Notes: a model not told the origin generated them from the sequence alone. A stretch of DNA of 64,000 nt from Dactylosporangium aurantiacum (GCF_000716715.1 NZ_JNYJ01000033.1:30032-94031), one strand, 5' to 3'; shown: positions 1-8,202, numbered from the stretch's first letter. Program-made: numbers and translations.

Positions 1-176
1 TCGAAGACTCCGAAGCCGGCGTACGCGCCGCCCTCGCCGCCGGCATGCGCTGCGTGGCCATCCCCTACCTGCCCGACCCACCGTTGCCGGAGCCCTTCCA
101 CCGCGCACATCTGCTCATCGACGGCGGCATGCCCGCCCTGAACCCGGCAACCGTCCTGGCCTGGCTGCGCACCTGA
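1..176 (+). CDS. HAD-superfamily hydrolase, C-terminal end
   Basis: This is the last 57 residues of a haloacid dehalogenase-type phosphatase or phosphoglucomutase-like enzyme; the start lies outside the window. Reading in frame 3, the fragment opens with EDSEAGVRAALAAGM, which is HAD motif IV (acidic residues for Mg2+) followed by the usual 'A-x-x-A-G' helix, and then a beta strand with VAIPYL. The motif fits the beta-phosphoglucomutase/GPH subfamily, which acts on small phosphorylated substrates in the cytoplasm. Substrate cannot be told from this piece. Confidence 0.8.
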   Translation, partial: EDSEAGVRAALAAGMRCVAIPYLPDPPLPEPFHRAHLLIDGGMPALNPATVLAWLRT

Positions 177-514
177 CGACCGCCGGGCCCGTACCCCCCG
201 GAACGTCGTCGGTGCGGCCGCGACGCGGCTGAACAGTGCTCCTCCGCAAGGGGCGACCGCGACCGGGCCGGTACGCCGGCCGGCAGCCGGGCGGAGGTCG
301 GCATCCAGGACGCCTGTAGGGCGGCGACGGACGGCGGTACGCGACGCTCAACAGCTGGATCTGGGACCCGTCCAGCGGCGTCCCGTCACGCCGCCCACCA
401 TGTGGCGTCTCGGCCCCAGCGCCGGCCGGGAATCCGCGCCCGGCAGGTTTGCGGCGCCTGAGCGGGGAAGTGTGCTGCCGACAGCGGCAGCGAACCTGGA
501 AGAAGGTGACCAGC
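177..514. other. Gene-free stretch
   Basis: About 340 bases between the HAD stop and the GYD start. No open frame here reads like a protein and I see no tRNA-like fold or clear terminator. It presumably carries the promoter of the GYD gene. Confidence 0.5.
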
Positions 515-835
515 GTGGCGAAGTACATGCTCCGAAGCACCTACACGACCGAAGGCGTCCGAGGGCTCCTCGACGAAGGGGGCAGCGGCCGCGCCACGGA
601 GACCGAGCACCTGATCGCCCGTCTCGGCGGCCGGCTGGAGTCGCTGTACTTCGGCTTCGGCAGCGCTGACACGTACGTCATCGCGGACCTGCCCGACAAC
701 ATGACGGCCGCCGCGATCCGCCTCGCCGTCACCGCCTCCGGCGCGGTCGAGACCGAGGTCATCGCGCTGCTCACGCCGGACGAGATCGATCAGGCGACCC
801 GGCAGAAGGTCGGCTTCCGCGCACCCGGCGCCTAG
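515..835 (+). CDS. GYD-domain protein
   Basis: A 106-residue protein of the GYD family (small ferredoxin-like alpha/beta proteins). The sequence begins VAKYMLRSTYTTEGVRGLL and continues with YFGFGSADTYVIADLPD, the typical pattern of this family. I chose the GTG at 515 because it is preceded by GAAGG at good spacing and because the family starts at this point; the frame stays open 22 codons further upstream, but that extension is Arg/Cys-rich and unlike the family. Function is not established for the family. It stands alone, with the cupin gene about 110 bases downstream. Confidence 0.75.
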   Translation: MAKYMLRSTYTTEGVRGLLDEGGSGRATETEHLIARLGGRLESLYFGFGSADTYVIADLPDNMTAAAIRLAVTASGAVETEVIALLTPDEIDQATRQKVGFRAPGA

Positions 836-947
836 AATCTCGAGCACGACCAGCCCCCTGCGCGGCCGCGGTGCGGCGGCGCGGGGGGTCATGCCGGAGC
901 GCACCGTCCCGGCACGGGCAACGGCGAGAAAGACCGGAAGAGGTGCC

Positions 948-1349
948 ATGTCACAGTCCGAGGCGGGTCCGCGGTCCCAACCGCTGCGGGAGGTCCCGCG
1001 ACCGGAAGGACCCGCCATGCGCGCGCTGCCGCTGTCGTCGCTGGCCGACCAGCACCTCGCCACGGCGCGGGGCGCCTCCAGCGGGCGCAGCGCCCAGACC
1101 GTGTACGGCGGCCACGAGCACACCCTGCGCCAGGTGCTGCTCGCCCTGGCCCGCGGGCAGGGCCTCGACGAGCACGAGAGCCCCGGCGAGGCCACCCTCC
1201 ACGTCCTGCGCGGTCGTGTCCGGCTCAGCACGGCCGACGACAGCGTCGAGGCCGACGCGGGCGAGCTCCTCGTCATCCCCGATGCCCGGCACGCCCTGCA
1301 CGCGCTGGACGACGCGGTCGTGCTGTTGACGGTCGCCAAATCGCCGTGA
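948..1349 (+). CDS. Cupin-domain protein
   Basis: A single-domain cupin of about 133 residues. The beta-barrel pattern is visible: a first cupin half with LALARGQGLDEHESPGEA, then LHVLRGRVRL, and a second half with GELLVIPDARHALHALDDAVVLL. Metal-binding His residues are partly present (DEHE in motif 1, His in the second motif), so it may bind a metal. Such small cupins are often sensors or detoxification enzymes; none is specified here. Start taken at ATG 948 after GAAGAGG. An ATG at 1017 preceded by GGAAGG would also work and would remove a 23-residue unstructured lead. Confidence 0.72.
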   Translation: MSQSEAGPRSQPLREVPRPEGPAMRALPLSSLADQHLATARGASSGRSAQTVYGGHEHTLRQVLLALARGQGLDEHESPGEATLHVLRGRVRLSTADDSVEADAGELLVIPDARHALHALDDAVVLLTVAKSP

Positions 1350-1428
1350 GCCCGCGGCGTCGCCGTCGCCGGTCACCTCGGAGGGCTACGATGCGGTCCT
1401 TCAGCGACCGGTAGGAGAGGCGACGGAT

Positions 1429-1668
1429 ATGAGCGAATCGGTGGAGACCCGGGGCGATCAGCGTGACGAGCTGCTGGCCGTCGACACGAACCAGGACGGG
1501 GTCGCCGACGTGCTGGCGATCGACACCGACGGCAACGGCAAGGCCGACCTGTTCCAGCTCGACAGCGACGGTGACGGCGCCGTGAACGTCACGATGGTGG
1601 ACCTCGACGAGGACGGCGTCATGGACGTCAAGGTCGACGGCGACGGCGGGCACCCCCTCGCCGGCTGA
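1429..1668 (+). CDS. Small protein of tandem DxDxDG calcium-loop repeats
   Basis: A 79-residue acidic protein consisting almost wholly of about four 13-residue repeats with the pattern V-D-x-D-x-D-G-x-A-D-V-x-x (for example LAVDTNQDGVADV, LAIDTDGNGKADL, FQLDSDGDGAVNV). This resembles the calcium loops of EF-hands, dockerin and thrombospondin type-3 repeats. There is no signal peptide or membrane segment, so the protein is probably cytosolic. A GGAGAGG ribosome site sits about 8 bases before the ATG. No enzyme domain is present; a calcium buffer or sensor is the simplest inference. Confidence 0.7.
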   Translation: MSESVETRGDQRDELLAVDTNQDGVADVLAIDTDGNGKADLFQLDSDGDGAVNVTMVDLDEDGVMDVKVDGDGGHPLAG

Positions 1669-1676
1669 CCGCCCGC

Positions 1677-1715
1677 CCCGGCTCGCCGCGCTGCCACGCG
1701 GGCGGCGAGCCCGGG
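1677..1715 (+). terminator. GC-rich hairpin after the calcium-loop gene
   Basis: The arms CCCGGCTCGCCGC and GCGGCGAGCCCGGG pair with one bulged base, a few bases after the stop at 1668 and before the convergent ROK gene. No T-run follows, as is common in actinobacteria. Confidence 0.55.
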
Positions 1716-1749
1716 CACCCACCGCGGGCCACGAGCCCGGGCCACAGGT

Positions 1750-2973
1750 CTAGCCCAGCGAGCGGTCCCCGGTGCGGGCGAGGGTGGCCAGCGGATCGCT
1801 CAGGAGCTCCTCGAAGCCGAGCTCGGCCGCGCCGATGAGGGTGGCGTCGTCGCCGAGGTCGCAGATGCGCAGGCGGATCCGTTCGCGGGCCACCGGCAGG
1901 ACGTTCGTGGCGATGCGGCGCTGGACCGTGGCCGCCGCGGCCGGGTACAGGTCCCGCAGCATCCCACCGAAGATGACCATGGCCGGGTTGAACAGGTTGA
2001 TGAGGTTCGCCACGCCGATGCCGAGCCAGTCGCCGACCCGGCGGACCGCGTCGCTCGCCCGCGGGTCGCCTCGCACGGCGTCGTCGACGACCGCCCTGAT
2101 CGCGTCCCGGCCGAACTCGTCCGCCGGCCGGCCCGCGGTGTCCAGCAGCGCCCGCTCGCCGACCTCGGCCTCGAAGCACCCGCGTGAGCCGCAGCCGCAG
2201 GGCCGCCCGTCGTACGGGTTGATGACCATGTGCCCGACCTCGCAGCCGTAGCCGCCGTCCCCGTCCAGCAGCGTGCCGCCGACGATGATGCCGCCGCCGA
2301 CCCCGACGTCGCCGTGCAGGTAGACCAGGTTCCGCAGGCCCCGGCCGGCGCCGCGGCGCTGCTCGGCCTGCGCCCCGAGGTGGGCCTCGTTGCCGACGAT
2401 CACCGGCCGGCCGAGGCCGAGGCGGCGGCCGAGCTCGGCGCCGAAGGCCTGGTCGACCCAGCCCAGCTCCGGACCGAAGCGGACCATGCCGTCGCCCGGC
2501 CGGATCATGCCGCAGTACGAGGCGCCGAGGCCGACGCAGGTCGAGCCGGCCGGGGCCGAGCGGTGCAGCTGGCGGCCGAAGCGGGTCAGCGCCTCCACGA
2601 CCCGGTCCAGGTCGGCGCCGGCCCGGGGGCGCACGGCCTCGTGCCGCTCGACGATCGTGCCGCCCAGGTCGACGCGGGCGGCGACCACCCGGTCGACGGC
2701 GACGTCGAAGGCCAGCACGTGGGCCCGGCCGGGCTCGGGCCGCACCACGAGCGACGGGCGGCCGCGCCGGCCGGTGTCCCCCGGGGCCTCTTCGCTGACC
2801 AGGCCGGCGGCGCTCAGCTCGGCGGTCGCGGCCAGGATCGTGCTGCGGTTCAGCCCCATCCGCTCGGCCAGCACCGCCCGCGAGACCGGGCCGTCCAGGT
2901 GCAGGTGGCGCAGCAGGGCGCCGAGGTTGTTCGACGGATCACGCAGCACCAAGCCGACCTCCCGCCGACGCAC
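1750..2973 (-). CDS. ROK-family transcriptional regulator
   Basis: A 407-residue ROK (repressor, ORF, kinase) protein. The N-terminal winged helix (about residues 20-60, ending AELSAAGLVSEE) should bind DNA. The rest is the sugar-kinase-like fold with the ROK glycine strand GVGVGGGIIVGG, the zinc signature running from GHMVINPYDGRPCGCG to GCFEAE (three cysteines and a histidine), and a C-terminal GIGVANLINLFNPAMVIFGG. Proteins of this kind repress sugar-uptake operons and release DNA on binding a sugar or sugar phosphate. No sugar genes lie next to it, so its target is unknown. GTG start at 2973. Confidence 0.88.
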   Translation of the reverse strand: MRRREVGLVLRDPSNNLGALLRHLHLDGPVSRAVLAERMGLNRSTILAATAELSAAGLVSEEAPGDTGRRGRPSLVVRPEPGRAHVLAFDVAVDRVVAARVDLGGTIVERHEAVRPRAGADLDRVVEALTRFGRQLHRSAPAGSTCVGLGASYCGMIRPGDGMVRFGPELGWVDQAFGAELGRRLGLGRPVIVGNEAHLGAQAEQRRGAGRGLRNLVYLHGDVGVGGGIIVGGTLLDGDGGYGCEVGHMVINPYDGRPCGCGSRGCFEAEVGERALLDTAGRPADEFGRDAIRAVVDDAVRGDPRASDAVRRVGDWLGIGVANLINLFNPAMVIFGGMLRDLYPAAAATVQRRIATNVLPVARERIRLRICDLGDDATLIGAAELGFEELLSDPLATLARTGDRSLG

Positions 2974-3001
2974 CTTACCGCCGTCGGGGTCGTCGCGCGC
3001 A

Positions 3002-3017
3002 CCGCCGGGCCCGGCGG
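3002..3017 (-). terminator. Palindrome between hemerythrin and ROK genes
   Basis: CCGCCGGG followed directly by CCCGGCGG is a perfect 16-base palindrome just beyond the stop of the hemerythrin gene. It could act as a terminator or as an operator for the ROK gene whose start is at 2973. Confidence 0.35.
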
Positions 3018-3027
3018 CCTGGTGCGT

Positions 3028-3693
3028 TCAGGCCAGGCCGAGGGCCGCGCGGGCCTGGGCGGCGTCGGCGGGGGCGAGGACCTGCCGGGCCGTGTCGGCG
3101 ACCATCTCGCGCACCGGCGCCGGGGCGCCCGCGAGGCCGGCCAGCCAGCCGAGGCGGGCGGGGCGTTCGATCGCGGGCAGCAGCCACCGGATGCTGGTCC
3201 GGGTCACCGGGGCGGGCGTGGCGGCGAGGAACTGCTCGCGGCACGCGCTCAGCTCCTCGTCCGACCGGACCCGCCAGATCGCGGCCATGACGGTGGTCTC
3301 CTCCTCGTGCAGGTGGTGCAGGGTCGTGCCGACGTAGCGGGCGAGGTCGCGGTACCAGGCGAGTCCGGCGTCCGGGTCGCCGCCGGCGCGCAGCACGGCG
3401 AAGCGCTCCTCCAGGTCGTGCAGCAGGTCGTCGAGGTCGCGGTGGTCGTCCTCGGGCAGCGTGAGGGCGGCCTCGTGGCCGTCCAGCAGCCGGAAGATGT
3501 ACTTGTCCTCGTGTTCGGTGTGGCTGTGCAGCAGCTCGGCCATCGCGTCCCAGCGGGTGCCGAGCTCGGCGACCTCGGCCGGGTCGCTCCAGTCGGTCGC
3601 GCCGGCGCGGGCGGTGAGGTCGAACAGGCCGGCGCGCAGCGCCTTGTGGATGCCGGTGAAAAGGTCGACACGGGGCGTGTGCGGTGCGTTCAC
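3028..3693 (-). CDS. Hemerythrin HHE-domain protein
   Basis: A 221-residue protein with a hemerythrin-like four-helix bundle in its first 150 residues. Candidate di-iron ligands are visible in order: GIHKALR, LLHSHTEHEDKYIF, DDHRDLDDLLHD and LHHLHEEETTVM. The C-terminal 70 residues are helical and have no recognised domain. Proteins of this class bind O2 or NO through a diiron centre or take part in redox signalling. The ATG at 3693 fits the domain start. It is probably a single-gene unit, with the divergent LuxR-type regulator about 110 bases away; a functional link is unproven. Confidence 0.85.
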   Translation of the reverse strand: MNAPHTPRVDLFTGIHKALRAGLFDLTARAGATDWSDPAEVAELGTRWDAMAELLHSHTEHEDKYIFRLLDGHEAALTLPEDDHRDLDDLLHDLEERFAVLRAGGDPDAGLAWYRDLARYVGTTLHHLHEEETTVMAAIWRVRSDEELSACREQFLAATPAPVTRTSIRWLLPAIERPARLGWLAGLAGAPAPVREMVADTARQVLAPADAAQARAALGLA

Positions 3694-3802
3694 GGGAGGT
3701 GGTCTCCGATCGTCGGTGCGGTCCCGGGCAACGTACGGCGGGCGTGCGGCGCGTCACCATCCCTGCTTCGCGGGGGTGGCGCCGGGTCGTGGGCCGACGA
3801 CA

Positions 3803-4909
3803 ATGGGGGGCATGCACCTCCGGTCAGCCGTCAGGCACCTCGCGGCGGGCGACCTCGACGCGGCGCGGCGCGGGCTGGACACCCTGCTGCGCGGCGCGGT
3901 CGGCTACGACATCGCGGCGATCTCGACGGTCGATCCGGCCACCATGCTGTGGACGAGCTGCTACGTGTCGGGCATCGACGAGGCGGGCTCCCGCGAGCGC
4001 GAGCGGCTCCTGTTCGACCTCGAGTTCTGCGGGGAGGACCTCAACGGCTACGCCGAACTGGCGACCCGCCGCGTTCCCGTGGCGACGCTGCGCGAGGCCA
4101 CCGGGGGTGACCTGGCGCAGGCCGCCCGCTGGCGGCTGCTGCTGCACGGGCTCGGGGTCACCGACGAGCTGCGGGCGGTGCTGCGCTCCGCCGGGCAGTG
4201 CTGGGGGACGTTGACGCTGTACCGCACCGGCGACGCGCCCGCCTTCACGGCGCAGGACGTCGCGCTCGTCGCGGACGCGGGCACCGCGATGGCGGACGTG
4301 TTCCGGCTGACGCTGCTGCGCGCGGCGCTCGACGTGCCCGGCGGCCTCGAGCATCCGCCGGGGATGCTGCTGGTCCACCCCGACGGCGCCCTCGGCCCGG
4401 TGTCGGAGACGGCCGAGCGGTGGCTGTCGCTGCTGGACGACCGGGGTCGTGTCCCGTCCGTCGTGCAGTCCGTGGCGGCGGCCGTGCGGGCCGGCAACCC
4501 GATGGCGCGCGCCGCGGTGCCGAGCCGTGCCGGTCAGTACGTGGTGCTGCACGGCTCGCCCGTGTCCGGCACGACGGTCGAGGACCGGCTGGTCGCGGTG
4601 ATCATCGAGAGCGCCCGCCCGGTCGTGCTGAGCGACGCCATCGTCGCGGCGCACGGCCTGACCCCGCGGGAGCGCGACGTCACCGGCCTGGCGGCGCTCG
4701 GCCGCAGCACCCGCCAGATCGCCAACGAGCTGGACATCTCCCCCTTCACGGTCGGCGACCACCTGAAGTCGGCGTTCTCGAAGGTCGGTGTGCGCAGCCG
4801 CAGCGAGCTGGTCGCGGCGCTCTACCACCAGCACTACAGGCCGAGATCCGAGCAGGGCGCGCAGCCCGGGCCGTACGGCTGGTACCTGGACCACAACGTC
4901 GCCGTCTGA
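3803..4909 (+). CDS. LuxR-family transcriptional regulator
   Basis: A 368-residue regulator. The C-terminal 65 residues are a GerE/LuxR helix-turn-helix: LTPRERDVTGLAALGRSTRQ, then IANELDISPFTVGDHLKSAF and KVGVRSRSELVAALY. The N-terminal 280 residues contain a GAF-like section (about residues 100-190, with GQCWGTLTLYR) but no receiver Asp or Walker motif, so it is not a classic response regulator. The ATG at 3803 was chosen; the ATG at 3812 in the same frame is nearly as good. The frame extends far upstream but that part is antisense to the hemerythrin gene and was dropped. Confidence 0.8.
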   Translation: MGGMHLRSAVRHLAAGDLDAARRGLDTLLRGAVGYDIAAISTVDPATMLWTSCYVSGIDEAGSRERERLLFDLEFCGEDLNGYAELATRRVPVATLREATGGDLAQAARWRLLLHGLGVTDELRAVLRSAGQCWGTLTLYRTGDAPAFTAQDVALVADAGTAMADVFRLTLLRAALDVPGGLEHPPGMLLVHPDGALGPVSETAERWLSLLDDRGRVPSVVQSVAAAVRAGNPMARAAVPSRAGQYVVLHGSPVSGTTVEDRLVAVIIESARPVVLSDAIVAAHGLTPRERDVTGLAALGRSTRQIANELDISPFTVGDHLKSAFSKVGVRSRSELVAALYHQHYRPRSEQGAQPGPYGWYLDHNVAV

Positions 4910-4917
4910 GCGTGACC

Positions 4918-5805
4918 TCAGCGGCGGACCGGTGTCGTCCGGTCGGTCCGGGGCAGCTTCCGCGGGTTGCGGACCGCGTACAGGCCGCTGATCCGCCCGT
5001 CGTCGATGCGCACGGCGATCACGCAGTCCAGCCGGCCGTCGAGGTACAGCAGCAGCGCCGGGTGACCGTTCACGAACGCCGGTGTGAGCGCCGCCGTGCC
5101 GGGGACCTTGCGCATGCCGCCGAGCAGCAGCCGGCCCACCCGGTCGGCGCCGACGACCGGCCGCCGGACGGTCTGCACGTTGCCGCCGCCGTCGCCGAGG
5201 AGCACCACGTCCGGTGCCAGGACGTCGAGGAGCTGCTGCAGCCCGCCGGTGCGCACCGCCGCCTCGAACGCGGCGAGCGCCGCGCGGGTCTGCGCCGCCG
5301 ACGCGGCTCCGCGCGGCCGGCGGGCGGCGACGTGCGCGCGGGCCCGGTGCGCGATCTGCCGGACCGCCGCCTGGGTCTTGCCGACCGCGGCGGCGATCTC
5401 GTCGTAGTCGACGGCGAACACGTCGCGCAGCACGAACACCGCCCGTTCGGTCGGCGTGAGCGTCTCCAGGACCAGCAGCATCGCCATCGACACGCTGTCG
5501 GCGAGTTCGACGTCCTCGGCCACGTCGGGCGTGGTGAGCAGCGGCTCCGGCAGCCACGAGCCGATGTAGGACTCGCGGCGGCGGCGCAGCGTCCGCAGCC
5601 GCATCAGCGCCTGCCGGGTCGTGACACGCACCAGGTACGCCCGCGGGTCGCGCACCTGGTCCAGCTCGACCTCCGACCAGCGCAGCCACGTCTCCTGCAG
5701 CACGTCCTCGGCGTCGGCGGCCGAGCCGAGCATCTCGTAGGCGACGGTGAACAGCAGGTCGCGGTGGGCGACGAACGCCTCCGTGGCGGTGTCCGGCTCC
5801 GTCAT
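4918..5805 (-). CDS. ECF41-type (SigJ-like) RNA polymerase sigma factor
   Basis: A 295-residue extracytoplasmic-function sigma factor. Region 2 is at residues about 8-75 (DLLFTVAYEMLGSAADAEDV) and region 4 at about 110-165 (LTPTERAVFVLRDVF, YDEIAAAVGKTQAAVRQ). A SnoaL-like C-terminal domain follows, with the ECF41 hallmarks DGGG (LLGDGGGN) and, near the end, NPRKL. In ECF41 proteins this C-terminal domain replaces an anti-sigma factor and tunes activity. The ATG at 5805 has a perfect AAAGGAG site. The gene is divergent from the DoxX gene, and both have ECF41-like promoters in the spacer, so autoregulation and DoxX control are likely. Confidence 0.9.
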   Translation of the reverse strand: MTEPDTATEAFVAHRDLLFTVAYEMLGSAADAEDVLQETWLRWSEVELDQVRDPRAYLVRVTTRQALMRLRTLRRRRESYIGSWLPEPLLTTPDVAEDVELADSVSMAMLLVLETLTPTERAVFVLRDVFAVDYDEIAAAVGKTQAAVRQIAHRARAHVAARRPRGAASAAQTRAALAAFEAAVRTGGLQQLLDVLAPDVVLLGDGGGNVQTVRRPVVGADRVGRLLLGGMRKVPGTAALTPAFVNGHPALLLYLDGRLDCVIAVRIDDGRISGLYAVRNPRKLPRTDRTTPVRR

Positions 5806-5834
5806 CGTGGCTCCTTTCCCGGCGTCGCCCATCC

Positions 5835-5861
5835 GATGCCGGCCGGCGGCGCCGTGTGACA
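5835..5861 (-). promoter_or_regulatory. ECF41-type promoter of the sigma gene
   Basis: On the minus strand this reads TGTCACA-N16-CATC. The described ECF41 promoter has TGTCACA at -35 and CGTC at -10, so -35 is exact and -10 differs by one base. It ends 30 bases before the sigma gene's ATG. Confidence 0.7.
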
Positions 5862-5895
5862 CCCGCCGAGCGTGGCGCCCGTCACGCCGCGCCCG

Positions 5896-5922
5896 CGTCA
5901 CGGACCGTGGGGCGGCGGCATC
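5896..5922 (+). promoter_or_regulatory. ECF41-type promoter of the DoxX gene
   Basis: CGTCACG-N16-CATC on the plus strand: five of seven bases match the ECF41 -35 element, with the same spacer length and the same -10 as the promoter facing the other way. It ends about 40 bases before the ATG of the DoxX gene. Confidence 0.6.
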
Positions 5923-5962
5923 TGGATGGGCGTCACGAACCGACGCCGGACAGGAGCTTCTC

Positions 5963-6349
5963 ATGCACGTCGCACTGTGGATCGCCGCCGGGCTGCTCGC
6001 CGCGGTCCTGCTGGTCAGTACGTCGAAGATGGTGGTGCCGCGGGAGCGGATCGCGGCGATGGGCGGGCCCGCCGCGCAGTGGGTGCTGGACTTCAGCCCC
6101 GTCCGGCTCAGGGTCATCGGCGCCCTTGAGCTGCTGGCCGCGGCGGGGCTGATCCTGCCCGCCGCGCTGGACGTGGCGCCGGTCCTGGTGCCGGTCACGG
6201 CAACGTGCGTGGCGGCCCTGTTCGCCGGCGCGGCGACGATGCGGCTGCGCCGGGGCGAGCGGGCCACGATCGTGCCCGACCTGCTCTATCTGGCCCTGGC
6301 GATCTTCGTGGCGTGGGGGCGTTTCGGCCCCGGACAGTTCACCGGCTGA
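5963..6349 (+). CDS. DoxX-like integral membrane protein
   Basis: A 128-residue membrane protein with four hydrophobic helices (about residues 3-20, 50-68, 70-92 and 105-122) and the early KM...PRERI loop typical of DoxX-like proteins encoded near ECF41 sigma factors. Members are linked to redox and thiol stress, and their molecular action is unsettled. Start at ATG 5963 after CAGGAG. It shares the spacer with the divergent ECF41 gene and has a matching promoter, so it is the likely target. Its 3' end overlaps the convergent response-regulator gene by 11 bases. Confidence 0.82.
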   Translation: MHVALWIAAGLLAAVLLVSTSKMVVPRERIAAMGGPAAQWVLDFSPVRLRVIGALELLAAAGLILPAALDVAPVLVPVTATCVAALFAGAATMRLRRGERATIVPDLLYLALAIFVAWGRFGPGQFTG

Positions 6350-6821
6350 CCGGGGCCTCGGGCGTGCGGCGCGGCAGGGCCGCGGTGTGGCCGTAGAAGT
6401 TGCGGATCTGCATGACGACCCGGTCGTAGTCGTCGAGGTTGATGGGTTTGGTGACGTACGCGTTGGCGTGGGCGGTGTAGCTGGCCGCCACGTCGTCCGC
6501 GGCCGCCGAGGTGGTGAACACGATCGTCGGGATCGACTTGAGGTCCTCGTCGGCCTTGATCGCCGTCAGTGTCTGCCGGCCGTCGACGCGGGGCATGTTC
6601 AGGTCCAGCATGATCAGATCCGGGCGGGGCGCGTCGGCGTACGGGGGCTGGCGCCGCAGGAACGCGAGGGCCTCACCGCCGTCGGCGACGTGGTGCAGCT
6701 GGCTGCCGATGCTGTGATCGGCGAAGGCGCTCTCCACCAGCGCCACGTCACCGAGGTCGTCCTCGACGACGAGCACCTGCAGCGGCGGCTGGTCACGGTT
6801 CACGAGCAGGCCGTCGTTCAC
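6339..6821 (-). CDS. Single-domain response regulator (Rcp1-like)
   Basis: A 160-residue protein that is only a receiver domain. Acidic residues VVEDD near residue 20, the phospho-acceptor Asp in LIMLDLNMPRVDG (about residue 73), the Thr in IVFTTSAAADDV and the Lys in AYVTKPIN are all present, so it should be phosphorylatable. It has no output domain. The pattern matches Rcp1/CheY-like regulators that pair with hybrid or phytochrome kinases. No histidine kinase lies next to it, so its partner is elsewhere. Confidence 0.88.
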   Translation of the reverse strand: MNDGLLVNRDQPPLQVLVVEDDLGDVALVESAFADHSIGSQLHHVADGGEALAFLRRQPPYADAPRPDLIMLDLNMPRVDGRQTLTAIKADEDLKSIPTIVFTTSAAADDVAASYTAHANAYVTKPINLDDYDRVVMQIRNFYGHTAALPRRTPEAPVSR

Positions 6822-6872
6822 CAGCCGACGGTACCGTCCCGGACGCGGTGGGCGGCACGCACGATCGGCCGG

Positions 6873-7106
6873 TCAAGTGTGCCGGTCCGGCAGGTCGTCA
6901 TGGACCGTCGACGTGCCGTGCCGCACGCACCGGGGGCAGCCGTGGGGGCCGTCGGCGGTGCGCGCGCCGATCCACCCGTGCCGGCGCAGCACGCTCCACG
7001 CCAGGTCCCACCGGTGCAGCACGGCGCCGAGGCCGCGCAGCAGCAGGCCGCAGCCGTCGCAGCGAAGGCTGAAGTCGGTCCCGTCCGGCCCGTGCACCGC
7101 TGTCAT
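6873..7106 (-). CDS. Small zinc-ribbon-like protein
   Basis: A 77-residue protein with two CxxC knuckles, CDGC (about residues 16-19) and CPRC (about residues 57-60), which could bind one zinc. The region between is helical and Trp/Leu rich. A GGAGG site precedes the ATG at 7106. I do not recognise a named family. It sits between a response regulator and an ArsR-type regulator, with gaps of 51 and 106 bases. Confidence 0.55.
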   Translation of the reverse strand: MTAVHGPDGTDFSLRCDGCGLLLRGLGAVLHRWDLAWSVLRRHGWIGARTADGPHGCPRCVRHGTSTVHDDLPDRHT

Positions 7107-7212
7107 GGCGGTCCTCCGTACACCTCGAACGGCGGCAGGTCAACTGCCCCAATGGTCACGCGGTGGCATGGCGACAATCCTTCGGAAATATGACAGCTCG
7201 ACGACAACCGGC

Positions 7213-8181
7213 TCAGCCGACGAGGCTGTCGCCGAGCGGGGTGCGTCGATAGAGCACCGACCGGCCGGACCTGGCGCGTTCGACGAGCCTCGATCGGTGC
7301 AGGACGGCGAGGTGGTCGCCGACGGCGCCGGTGGCCATGCCGAGGGCGCGGGCGAGCTGGCTGGTGCTCGCCGGGTCGGCGAGGGTGACCAGCAGCAGCG
7401 CCCGGGAGCGGCCCAGCAGCGCCGACAGGTGCGCCGGCGCCGACGGCGGGCCGTGCTCCAGCAGCGTCGCGACGCCGCGGGCCGGGTACACGATCGCCTT
7501 GGGCCACGGCGCGTCGGCGTACACGGCCAGCTGCGGCCACACGAACACCGACGGCACCAGCAGCAGCCCCGCGCCGTCGAGGGCGGTCTCGCCGCGGGAC
7601 CGCACGAGCACGTCGATGCCGCCGTCGCGCCACCGGACCTTCGGATGCAGGCCGGCGAGGGCGGCGGCCCAGCCGGCCCGGCCGAGCGCGGCGACGCGGT
7701 GCACCACGTCGCGCTCGCACAGCAGCCGCAGCCGTGGCCAGTCGTCGGCGAGCAGCGCCGTCCACGCGGCGGCGAGCAGTGCGGCGAGGCGGTCCAGGAC
7801 GTCGGGTGCGGTGAGGACCGCGCGCGCGGCCGGCGGCACGGCACGCCGCCGCAGGTAGAAGTCGATCTCGGCGCGGGCCTCGGCGGGTGGGGCGGCGCGC
7901 AGCGCGGCGAGGTCGTCGTCGATGCTCTGGTCGAGCCCGCGCGGCGGCGGGGAGAAGAAGGTCGCCCCGGACCCGGGCCCGTGCAGGGCCAGGACGGCGT
8001 CCAGGGCCGGGTCGGCGCGCAGCGACGCGAACCGGGGCCGCAGCCGGTCCAGCCACGCCTGCGGCACGCCCTGCCGGTCCGGGCCGGCCAGGGCGCGGAT
8101 CAGGTGGTGCAGCTCGAAGACCGGTGACAGCGCGAACCGGGTGCGCAGCAGGTCCTCAGCGCCGACCACGAACCGCAGCAT
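7213..8181 (-). CDS. ArsR-type winged-helix regulator with DUF5937-like N-terminus
   Basis: A 322-residue protein. The last 90 residues form an ArsR-type winged helix (LLGRSRALLLVTLADPAST, QLARALGMATGAVGDHLAVL, then a wing with RSGRSVLYRRTPLG). The first 200 residues match the actinobacterial DUF5937-type module that often precedes this DNA-binding domain. No Cys metal box is evident, so the signal is probably not a metal. It is divergent from an MFS transporter gene with a perfect palindrome between them, the layout of a local repressor of an efflux gene. Confidence 0.82.
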   Translation of the reverse strand: MLRFVVGAEDLLRTRFALSPVFELHHLIRALAGPDRQGVPQAWLDRLRPRFASLRADPALDAVLALHGPGSGATFFSPPPRGLDQSIDDDLAALRAAPPAEARAEIDFYLRRRAVPPAARAVLTAPDVLDRLAALLAAAWTALLADDWPRLRLLCERDVVHRVAALGRAGWAAALAGLHPKVRWRDGGIDVLVRSRGETALDGAGLLLVPSVFVWPQLAVYADAPWPKAIVYPARGVATLLEHGPPSAPAHLSALLGRSRALLLVTLADPASTSQLARALGMATGAVGDHLAVLHRSRLVERARSGRSVLYRRTPLGDSLVG

Positions 8182-8202
8182 GCCCCGACCTTACGCCACA
8201 GG

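Noticed and set aside
2230-4110. 626-codon plus-strand open frame
   Set aside because: It is antisense to the ROK and hemerythrin genes and has the Ala/Gly/Arg-rich composition of a GC-driven shadow frame, with no domain.
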